A stretch of 6,091 nucleotides of DNA, taken from assembly GCA_937900065.1 (NCBI GenBank), contig CALCDS010000433.1, forward strand, positions 1-6,091, given 5' to 3'. The notes under the pieces are model-generated. The model did no database searches, was not told where the DNA came from, and saw nothing but the letters and a program-made list of their open reading frames with translations. This DNA is from an uncultured Clostridiaceae bacterium (GTDB lineage Bacteria; Bacillota; Clostridia; Clostridiales; Oxobacteraceae). Positions 1 through 6,091 of the stretch are shown here, piece after piece. A program made the translations under genes and the position numbers. Each line of letters opens with the position of its first letter. Within the stretch, counting starts at the first letter, position 1.

Positions 1-30
1 AGGATGCTCAAAAATCAGCAGCCTGCCTTA

Positions 31-1215
31 TCATGCTAAATATCTCTCTATCCTGTTTAGCCCCTCTTTTATATTTTCCATTGAAGTAGCATATGACAGC
101 CTTATGTAATCATCGGCTCCAAACGCCTTCCCGGGAACGGCTGCAACCCTGACCTCATCAAGAAGCGCCTCGCAGAAAGAAACCGATCCATCTATATTTC
201 TTCCATTTATATTTTTTCCCTTTATGCCGCTTATGTTTACAAAAACATAAAACGCACCCTCAGGCTTTCTGCAGTGCAGTCCATTTATGCTGTTGATCCT
301 GTCAACCATGTATCCTCTTCTCTTTTCAAACTCGCGCCTCATAGCTTCAACCGCATCCTGGCTGCCTTCTATAGCCTCTATGCTTGCATATTGTGCGATC
401 GAATTCGGGTTTGAGGTCTCATGGCTTTGAAGGTTTGACATCATCTTTGTGATGTCCTTCCTGGCTGCGGCATATCCAATCCTCCATCCCGTCATTGCAT
501 ATGCCTTTGACACTCCATTTATCAAAATAGTTCTTTCCTTTATATCATCGCCAAGCGATGCAATGCTTACATGCTTGTTTCCATCATACATCAGCTTTTC
601 ATATATCTCATCAGATATTACGAATATATCTTTATCGATCGCAAATTCAGCTATAGCCTCGAGTTCTTTTTTTGAATATATCGTTCCTGTAGGATTGTTG
701 GGACTGTTTAATATGATGGCCTTGGTCCTTGCTGTTACAGCTTTGTTCAATGCTTCCAGTGTATATCTAAATCCCTCGTTTTCATGTGTCTCGACAAAGA
801 CCGGTTTGGCATCTGCTATCTTTATAAGTTCAGGATAGCTCACCCAGTATGGCATCTGCAGTATCACTTCATCTCCTGGATTGCATATAGCCATTAGGGC
901 ATTGTGTATGGATTGCTTGGCGCCGTTTGATATGATTATCTGTGAAGGTTCATATTCAACGCCGTTATCGTTTTTGAGTTTTTTGCAGACACTGGATTTT
1001 AATTCAGGTATTCCAGGTACGGGAGTATATTTGGTATATCCCTTTTTTATCGCGGATATAGCTTCATTTCGTATGTTCTCAGGCGTATTGAAATCAGGCT
1101 CCCCGGCTCCGAACCCTATCACATCAATGCCTTCGCTTCTCATCTTTTTTGCCTTTGCATTGATCGCCAATGTCACCGAATCAGAAATCGCCATTACTTT
1201 TCTTGATAGTTCCAC
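31..1215 (-). CDS. aspB: Aspartate aminotransferase, class I-beta (AspB type), PLP-dependent
   Basis: Cytoplasmic fold-type I aminotransferase that, by family, exchanges amino groups between aspartate and 2-oxoglutarate; some relatives also accept prephenate or aromatic substrates. From GTG at 1215 it has 394 residues, the usual family length, and begins ELSRKV like other AspB proteins. An upstream TTG at 1230 would add five residues that include the ribosome binding site, so it was rejected. Motifs in this numbering: GAGEPDFNTP (36-45), GAKQ (98-101), SPNNPTG (171-177), DEIYEKL (202-208), the PLP-binding lysine K237 in GVSKAYAMTGWRIGY, PGKAFG (361-366), and R372 in YIRLSYAT, the expected alpha-carboxylate-binding arginine. 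All catalytic positions are intact. Similarity to B. subtilis AspB runs the full length. It lies 64 nt after the helicase gene on the same strand, probably by read-through. Substrate range cannot be settled from sequence. Confidence 0.93.
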   Translation of the reverse strand: MELSRKVMAISDSVTLAINAKAKKMRSEGIDVIGFGAGEPDFNTPENIRNEAISAIKKGYTKYTPVPGIPELKSSVCKKLKNDNGVEYEPSQIIISNGAKQSIHNALMAICNPGDEVILQMPYWVSYPELIKIADAKPVFVETHENEGFRYTLEALNKAVTARTKAIILNSPNNPTGTIYSKKELEAIAEFAIDKDIFVISDEIYEKLMYDGNKHVSIASLGDDIKERTILINGVSKAYAMTGWRIGYAAARKDITKMMSNLQSHETSNPNSIAQYASIEAIEGSQDAVEAMRREFEKRRGYMVDRINSINGLHCRKPEGAFYVFVNISGIKGKNINGRNIDGSVSFCEALLDEVRVAAVPGKAFGADDYIRLSYATSMENIKEGLNRIERYLA

Positions 1216-1223
1216 AATATCAT

Positions 1224-1228
1224 CCCCC
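1224..1228 (-). promoter_or_regulatory. Ribosome binding site deciding the aminotransferase start
   Basis: The minus strand reads GGGGG followed by ATGAT, resembling the Shine-Dalgarno GGAGGTGAT with one G-U wobble and one extra base. It lies 8 nt before the GTG at 1215-1213. The more upstream in-frame TTG at 1230-1228 runs into this element and has only AT-rich sequence before it, so GTG at 1215 is preferred. Confidence 0.65.
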
Positions 1229-1279
1229 AATTAATATATTACATTAAAATATACAGCTTTTATATTCAATGAATGAAAA

Positions 1280-3400
1280 TCAATCCACAGGCTTTAAAGG
1301 GCAGAAAACCTTTGCAAATGACTTTTCCCCATAGCCTTCAAATTGGACTGTTATCGTATCATCGTCCTCATCTATCACATAGCCCTCTCCGTATTTGGGA
1401 TGGCTGACCTTTTGTTTGCAGACAACTTCCTTTTTCACTTCAATCTTGTCTTTTATTTCACGCCTAAGCTCTGAAAGCTTGCGGGCCCTGCTCTTTATAT
1501 CATCGCTTACAATAAGATCATCAGGTATCATACCTATATATGGGCTTGGATTTGGCAATGCTCCAAAATCATCGGGATTTGAATGGTATGATATCTCAAG
1601 ATAATCCTTTGCCCTTGTGATGCCTACAAAAAAAAGCCTCTTCTCCTCATCGTCATCGAACTTTCCTCCAAGAGGCATCACTCCAAGATTGGCACCGCTT
1701 ATAAATACATATTTAAATTCAAGGCCTTTTGATGCATGAAGCGTCATAAGCTTGACCGAATCCGCCTTAGGATTTACAATTTGCTCTATCACCTGCCTGC
1801 CATAGAGCATTGCCGATGTCATCGCAGCCTTTATTCCATCGGCCGGCCTAATCTTATTTGTCTTTATATATTCTACCAATCCTTTTATGAATTTTAAAAT
1901 AAAATCCCTATCCTCATCAAAATCTATCGATGTAGGGCAAAGGTATGAATCGATATCAAAATAATCATATATTTTTTTATCTAATCCTTCAACATCGTCA
2001 ATATCGGATAACCATGAATTGAATCCCAGTATCTTTTTTACAAGTTTCAAAGAAGTATCGCCGCATCTTATGCATTCAAACGCCTGCTTTGGCGTAATCC
2101 CTATTCCATATTTTTTGTCGGACAACGCATATACAGCGCTTTCATAATCCTTGATATTCACAGATGCCTTTATCAACCTTACAAACCAGTAAAGAGGGGG
2201 TATATCCTTGAAATCTTTCTTCAAAGAAACCTCATATGGTATACTTTCATGCTTGAATACGTCCTCAAATACCTTTGAGTGCTTTTGCTTTCTATAGAGG
2301 ATGCCTATCTCATTATAAGGGATGCCATCCTCCAGATGAAGTTTCTTTATCTTATTGCTAAGATATAAAGCTTCATTAAAAGAATTGAAATGCTTTTTTA
2401 TGATTATGGCTGCGCCTTTTCCTCTTTTGGATTCAAGTTTTGTAGGGTCGTCTAAAAAAGCTTTGGCAGCTTTAAGTATGGTAGATGTTGAACGGTAATT
2501 TACAGGCAGTGTTTTCTCTACAGCATCATATCTTTCTTTGAATACTTTAAAAATATCCTGACGGCTTCCCCTCCAGGAATATATCGTCTGGTTTGGATCG
2601 CCTACGGCAAAAACAGAAGTGCCGTCCCCCATAAGCCCATCCACCATTTCAAGCTGGCTGCTGTCCGTATCCTGAAACTCGTCTATTATTATCCATGAAG
2701 GTTTGAAATATCCGTACCTGTCAAGCTCGCTGCAGCAATCTATAAGATCATCGAAATCCATCACATTTCGTTTTATCTTTTCGTCTTGATAGATTTGTAT
2801 AAGCTCTTCAAGTTCATCCTCATGCTTCATGGCTCCATAAAGCCTCTTGCCCTGTCTGAATTCATCCAGCCTTTTCTCTATGTTGTTTTTATACTTTATG
2901 TTCAATCCCCGCTCTGCTATTATCCTCTCCAAAAGTTCCCTTTCTCCGTTTTCATCAAGTATTGAAAAATCCTTGCTATATCCAAGGCTCTCAACCGGAA
3001 GCACTGTCGACAGCAGAGCTTTCGCAACGCTGTGAAATGTTCCGAAATATTTCAAATCATCGAGACTTATATTACCGCCATCTGAGGATATCACCCTTTG
3101 TTTTATTTCCTCTGCAGCCTTGTTTGTGAACGTAAGGACCAACATCTCGGATAAATTTACCTTTTTTATATTGTACAAGTAAAGCACTTTATGAACAAGC
3201 ACCGTCGTTTTGCCGCTCCCGACCCCTGCATTTAAAAGCAGTATCCTGTCTTCATTTACAACTGCTTCTTTTTGGTATCCGTTCAAATCTTTAAATGAAT
3301 CATAAAAAGACGGTGCCGCCTGTTTTATATAATCATATCTATAATCCTCACTGCAAGAATCTTTGCCGCTTTTCATATAACGTGATGTTTCATCAGCCAA
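1280..3400 (-). CDS. UvrD/PcrA-type superfamily 1A DNA helicase with C-terminal Tudor-like module
   Basis: ATP-dependent DNA helicase, 706 residues from TTG at 3400. The frame is open from a GTG at 3409, directly after the previous stop, which would give 709; the Shine-Dalgarno element favours TTG. Motifs, counted from TTG: Q43 (Q motif), Walker A AGVGSGKTT (58-66), motif Ia TFTNKAAEEI (90-99), motif Ib GTFHS (120-124), MDFDDL (214-219), motif II DEFQD (240-244), motif III GDPNQTIYSWRG (267-278), motif IV NYRS (301-304), motif V TLHASKGLEF (553-562), motif VI FVGITRAK (591-598). The complete set predicts an active translocase or helicase. The C-terminus (about 664-700, VSHPKYGEG...YGEKSFAKVF) resembles the Tudor-like module with which PcrA contacts RNA polymerase. 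Oddities: about 30 extra N-terminal residues before the Q motif, and a 2B region without the usual GG motif. It could be a lineage-specific paralogue rather than the housekeeping PcrA. The direct junction with the MrfA-like gene suggests co-translation. Confidence 0.92.
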   Translation of the reverse strand: MADETSRYMKSGKDSCSEDYRYDYIKQAAPSFYDSFKDLNGYQKEAVVNEDRILLLNAGVGSGKTTVLVHKVLYLYNIKKVNLSEMLVLTFTNKAAEEIKQRVISSDGGNISLDDLKYFGTFHSVAKALLSTVLPVESLGYSKDFSILDENGERELLERIIAERGLNIKYKNNIEKRLDEFRQGKRLYGAMKHEDELEELIQIYQDEKIKRNVMDFDDLIDCCSELDRYGYFKPSWIIIDEFQDTDSSQLEMVDGLMGDGTSVFAVGDPNQTIYSWRGSRQDIFKVFKERYDAVEKTLPVNYRSTSTILKAAKAFLDDPTKLESKRGKGAAIIIKKHFNSFNEALYLSNKIKKLHLEDGIPYNEIGILYRKQKHSKVFEDVFKHESIPYEVSLKKDFKDIPPLYWFVRLIKASVNIKDYESAVYALSDKKYGIGITPKQAFECIRCGDTSLKLVKKILGFNSWLSDIDDVEGLDKKIYDYFDIDSYLCPTSIDFDEDRDFILKFIKGLVEYIKTNKIRPADGIKAAMTSAMLYGRQVIEQIVNPKADSVKLMTLHASKGLEFKYVFISGANLGVMPLGGKFDDDEEKRLFFVGITRAKDYLEISYHSNPDDFGALPNPSPYIGMIPDDLIVSDDIKSRARKLSELRREIKDKIEVKKEVVCKQKVSHPKYGEGYVIDEDDDTITVQFEGYGEKSFAKVFCPLKPVD

Positions 3401-3406
3401 TATATG

Positions 3407-3416
3407 CACCTACTTT
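3407..3416 (-). promoter_or_regulatory. Ribosome binding site of the UvrD-type helicase gene, overlapping the upstream stop codon
   Basis: The minus strand reads AAAGTAGGTG, matching 8 of 10 positions of the ideal Shine-Dalgarno TAAGGAGGTG. It includes the TAG stop of the upstream helicase gene (3412-3410) and the in-frame GTG at 3409. It is 6 nt before an in-frame TTG at 3400-3398. The GTG itself has no convincing site upstream, so this element favours TTG as the start and implies translational coupling. Confidence 0.55.
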
Positions 3417-6049
3417 ACAAGGTCGTCATATCTCCTCATTATTTTTTCCCTGATATCGTCTGGCTGTTTTTCAATCACCTTAACGCCTATATCAAATGTC
3501 GGAGGAGTTTTTACATACCGATTTATAGTGTTCAATATTTTTTTGCGGTTGGAATTTTCCAATACCCATCTCTCATAGAACTTAAAATCAGTCACAAATA
3601 TAAGGAGATTTCCTGATACTTCCACATTATTTATCGTGCTCAAAAAACTGTGAAGATATTCGGCCCTGTCGCTCAAGAACTTTACAAACTCTCCCCATCT
3701 TTTGGGAAGCTCCTCAAATTCAAATTTTTTCTCAACAACCACTTTATAAGGCGCCTCAACCTTTCTAACTTCCGGTGGTGCCTTCTGGGCTTCAAGGAGC
3801 GATTTTAAGCCCCATGCCACAAGCTTTTTATCCAGGTGATAATCTCCGACACATGCGGGACATCCATCCTCACAGTTGCATTTCATGACAAGGTTTATGG
3901 CATCTTCTATTATCTCATATCCGAAATCATATGCCTTTTCTGTAAATCCTAATCCTCCCGGATAAAGATCATATAAAAGTATGTGGGACTTCTTTACCTC
4001 TCCCGATTCATCCTTTGTATTGAATACCGTGCTCCCCATATCTTCCCTGGTTGCCATGGTCCTCATCATTGCAGCATTTAGAAGGCTGTGCTTCAAGCCG
4101 TTGTAATAATTGAAAAGCGTATATCCGTTATATACATCATCGACTTCCTCAGGCACGGTAAACCACATTCCCTCGGTTTCAAGCTCCTGGTACAGAGGAA
4201 GCGTTATCCTTTCAAAACCCAAGTTCTGATGGTTGTGGAATTGTATCATTTTATAGGCGGGTATGGCTTCCTTTACAAGCACATCGCCAAAATATTCCTT
4301 TGTCCTGTAGACCTCTTTGCTCTTTAATTCTCTCACCACGTTTACTTCAGTCTCAACAAAAGGCACTGTAAAATAGTTCATATCAACAGGCACTACCGAA
4401 GCGACTCTGTTTTCCAGATCCAGATTTTCCACGAGGTACTGCATACCATCATGCATGTATATTGCTTTTGGATATACTTCATGGAATGCAGTGGGCTCAT
4501 CCATTTCGGTTATTATCGTTCCATCAGCTTTGTTCAAAACCTTATATGTATTATTGTTTATATTCCTCAAGTTGAAATCGCCTGATGGGAATTCATTCCC
4601 CACCCATGTAAATGTTCCCCTGTCGCCTTTGAGTTCTTTGGCATCAAGAAGCACAGGCACTATTTCACCCAAATCCGGAAATACGGCCGCATCATCCAAT
4701 GTCAGAGGAAGCTCCGCAGCAGCCGACCTTACATGGGCAAGCTCGATGAACAGATTATTCTTGTCTATTACAGCATTCTCAACGCGACTGTCTAGGAGCC
4801 ATTCCTTGTTTACCGCTATATACTGGTCGACAGGAGTAACGTCGAATATGAGTATGCCATAGCTTGCCTCTCCCCTTCTTCCGGCCCTTCCAAGCTGCTG
4901 CCAAAAAGATGCCTTTGTTCCCGGAAAGCCGCACATTATGGAAAGATCAAGCTTGCCTATATCAAGTCCAAGCTCCAATGCATTGGTCGATATGACCCCC
5001 ATGAGTCTCCCGGACGACAGCCTATCTTCGATCTCTTTTCTCTCCTCAGGCGTATATCCTCCCCTGTATCCTGCAACAAGATGGGAAAGATCCTTTCCAA
5101 GCGAAGGTTTGTTTTCTATGTCGGTCAGCCTGTCTCTTACCTCCTTGAGCACTACCTCAACCTCTCTTCGACTTTTGCAGAATGTTATAAACCTGACTCC
5201 ACCTTCGACCAGATCAGGTATCAATTCCGATGCTTCTTCTTCAGGACCTTTTTTGTACTGGGTATCCCTTACAAAAGGAGGCTGATAGAATATTATGTTC
5301 TTCTCACCCGAGGGCGAGCCGTCCTTGCATATATGTACAAATTTACCTGAACATATGCTTTCAGCGAGCTCCACAGGATTGGCAATGGTTGCCGAGCTCG
5401 CCAAAAATTGAGGGCTGCTTTTATAATACCTGCATATCCGGTTTAGCCTCCTCATTATGTTCGCCATATGGGAACCGAAAGCCCCCCTGTATGAATGAAG
5501 TTCATCTATCACTACGAATTTCAGCCTCGAAAATATATGGTTGAATCCGAAAAGAGAATGGTTTGGAAGAAACGATGAATTCAGCATTTCAGGATTTGTC
5601 AGTATTATATTGGCATTCTTTCTTATCCTTGCCCTCTCATTCGGAGGCGTGTCTCCGTCATATACGCCGGCCTGTATCCTTTTGGGCCCGAAATATTCAA
5701 GCATGGGCACCATATTTCTATATTGATCATGTGCAAGCGCCTTGGTAGGGTAAATAAATATCGCCCTGCTTGAAGGGTCATCCAGTATCTTCTGTACCAC
5801 AGGCAGCAAAAATCCCAATGTCTTTCCGCTCGCAGTCGATGTGGTTATGATTACATTTTCGCCCTGTACAGCCCTTTTGAACATTTCACTCTGATGGCAG
5901 TACAGCTTTTCAATGCCCTGCCCTTTTAAAAACTCTATAATCTCCCCATTTAAACCTTCCGGAAAATCCGCATACAATGCCGCCCTTGCGGGTATCTTCT
6001 GGGTCCCTACTATTCTATTTTTAAATTTATCTAAATGAAGACCGTTCAT
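3410..6049 (-). CDS. mrfA: MrfA/YprA-like DEAD/DEAH-box DNA helicase with DUF1998 zinc domain and DnaX-like C-terminal extension
   Basis: Superfamily 2 DNA helicase, 879 residues, probably cytoplasmic and acting in DNA repair. Visible motifs: HQ of the Q-like motif (52-53), Walker A TASGKT (72-77), PTKALA (101-106), TNPEML (151-156), DELH (182-185), SSAT (218-221), motif V NALELGLDIG (356-365) and motif VI QQLGRAGRRG (384-393). A winged-helix and beta-rich section (about 425-580) follows, typical of MrfA (ENAVI, AELPL, PSGDFNLR). DUF1998/MZB is at about 625-740 with the zinc set C724, C726, C730, C733. The first 750 residues match the whole of B. subtilis MrfA (about 750). MrfA is a 3'-5' helicase that repairs mitomycin C lesions together with the exonuclease MrfB. 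Residues 761-879 are extra: W785, G813-N814, F824 and N834-R835 follow the pattern of the DnaX C-terminal domain (inference). The start is set by a strong GGAGGAG site. The UvrD-type helicase gene follows without a gap. Family assignment is firm; strict orthology to mrfA is less certain. Confidence 0.93.
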   Translation of the reverse strand: MNGLHLDKFKNRIVGTQKIPARAALYADFPEGLNGEIIEFLKGQGIEKLYCHQSEMFKRAVQGENVIITTSTASGKTLGFLLPVVQKILDDPSSRAIFIYPTKALAHDQYRNMVPMLEYFGPKRIQAGVYDGDTPPNERARIRKNANIILTNPEMLNSSFLPNHSLFGFNHIFSRLKFVVIDELHSYRGAFGSHMANIMRRLNRICRYYKSSPQFLASSATIANPVELAESICSGKFVHICKDGSPSGEKNIIFYQPPFVRDTQYKKGPEEEASELIPDLVEGGVRFITFCKSRREVEVVLKEVRDRLTDIENKPSLGKDLSHLVAGYRGGYTPEERKEIEDRLSSGRLMGVISTNALELGLDIGKLDLSIMCGFPGTKASFWQQLGRAGRRGEASYGILIFDVTPVDQYIAVNKEWLLDSRVENAVIDKNNLFIELAHVRSAAAELPLTLDDAAVFPDLGEIVPVLLDAKELKGDRGTFTWVGNEFPSGDFNLRNINNNTYKVLNKADGTIITEMDEPTAFHEVYPKAIYMHDGMQYLVENLDLENRVASVVPVDMNYFTVPFVETEVNVVRELKSKEVYRTKEYFGDVLVKEAIPAYKMIQFHNHQNLGFERITLPLYQELETEGMWFTVPEEVDDVYNGYTLFNYYNGLKHSLLNAAMMRTMATREDMGSTVFNTKDESGEVKKSHILLYDLYPGGLGFTEKAYDFGYEIIEDAINLVMKCNCEDGCPACVGDYHLDKKLVAWGLKSLLEAQKAPPEVRKVEAPYKVVVEKKFEFEELPKRWGEFVKFLSDRAEYLHSFLSTINNVEVSGNLLIFVTDFKFYERWVLENSNRKKILNTINRYVKTPPTFDIGVKVIEKQPDDIREKIMRRYDDLVK

Positions 6050-6055
6050 TTTACA

Positions 6056-6091
6056 TTACTCCTCCAGGGCATTTACTTCGGCTATGTTAAA
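6056..6091 (-). CDS. C-terminal end of an unidentified upstream gene (partial)
   Basis: Reading the minus strand inward from the window edge, only one of the three frames is open: 11 sense codons ending in residues NALEE and then TAA at 6058-6056. The other two frames stop at once. The stop lies 6 nt before the ATG of the helicase gene, and the ribosome binding site of that gene sits inside the last codons here. This is the usual arrangement for consecutive genes of one operon. Eleven residues are far too few to name a family. A chance open stretch of this length cannot be excluded, so the call rests mainly on frame and spacing. Confidence 0.45.
   Translation of the reverse strand, partial: FNIAEVNALEE
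6059..6065 (-). promoter_or_regulatory. Ribosome binding site of the MrfA-like helicase gene
   Basis: The minus strand reads GGAGGAG here, a strong Shine-Dalgarno match, 9 nt before the ATG at 6049-6047. It lies inside the last codons of the upstream reading frame. A nearer ATG at 6056-6054 is followed immediately by TAA and is not a usable start, so the site supports the ATG at 6049. Confidence 0.8.

Noticed and set aside
1..30. Possible terminator or next gene after the aminotransferase (GCAGGCTGC then a T-run on the minus strand; ATG overlapping the TGA stop)
   Set aside because: The GCAG/CTGC arms leave a one-base loop, which cannot fold, and the overlapping ATG frame stops after eight codons. 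The window ends too soon to see more.
449..1234. Plus-strand open frames of 129 and 117 codons opposite the aminotransferase gene
   Set aside because: They are mirror frames of a well-conserved gene, with low-complexity Ser/Ile/Leu/Phe-rich translations, no recognisable family and no ribosome binding evidence.
1231..1247. Short inverted repeat TTAAT...ATTAA between the helicase and aminotransferase genes
   Set aside because: The arms are five A/T pairs only and no U-run follows, so it is neither a terminator nor a convincing operator.
1231..1279. Possible weak promoter for the aminotransferase: TTGAAT at 1269-1264 and TTTAAT at 1248-1243 on the minus strand
   Set aside because: The spacer is only 15 bp and the -35 matches 4 of 6. 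In such AT-rich sequence hits of this quality occur by chance. A transcription start map would decide.
3851..3880. CxCxxxCxxC cluster considered as an iron-sulfur site
   Set aside because: Spacing and position fit the zinc-binding MZB/DUF1998 domain of MrfA. XPD-type iron-sulfur helicases carry their cysteines inside the first motor domain, not after the second.
4455..5748. Plus-strand open frames (up to 135 codons) opposite the MrfA-like helicase gene
   Set aside because: They overlap each other in different frames and lie wholly within a conserved coding region. They are serine-rich antisense shadows with no family resemblance.

Overview
The window is one tightly packed gene block. All coding is on the minus strand, so it is transcribed from high to low coordinates. 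Composition is moderately AT-rich, with frequent ATA (Ile) and AGA/AGG (Arg) codons, GTG and TTG starts, and Shine-Dalgarno-type ribosome binding sites. The proteins most resemble Firmicutes families (B. subtilis MrfA/YprA, PcrA and AspB). This points to a low-GC Gram-positive, probably a clostridium-like anaerobe; genus cannot be told from this sequence.

Layout in transcription order. (1) 6091-6056: the last 11 codons and stop of an unidentified upstream gene. (2) 6049-3410: an 879-residue superfamily 2 helicase of the MrfA/YprA type with the four-cysteine zinc-binding DUF1998/MZB domain. It carries an extra C-terminal domain of about 100 residues that looks like the C-terminal domain of the clamp-loader subunit DnaX (gamma/tau). 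(3) 3400-1280 (open from 3409): a UvrD/PcrA-type superfamily 1A helicase that keeps the C-terminal Tudor-like module of PcrA. (4) 1215-31: an aspartate aminotransferase of the AspB (class I-beta) type. The gaps are 6 nt, none to 9 nt depending on the start chosen, and 64 nt, so the two helicases are almost certainly co-transcribed and translationally coupled. The aminotransferase probably follows by read-through, as no convincing terminator or promoter is visible before it. There is no gene-free stretch above 300 bases, and no RNA gene, CRISPR array, mobile element or long repeat was seen.

How the genes fit together. MrfA in B. subtilis is a 3'-5' DNA helicase acting with the exonuclease MrfB in a UvrABC-independent repair route for mitomycin C lesions. 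Here no mrfB follows mrfA. The adjacent partner is a second helicase of a family that in other bacteria binds RNA polymerase. Together with the DnaX-like tail, this suggests a two-helicase repair module that may be linked to replication or transcription machinery. That is inference. The most useful leads are the DnaX-like fusion, the MrfA-UvrD pairing without MrfB, and the divergent 2B region of the UvrD-type protein. The aminotransferase looks like an ordinary metabolic gene.
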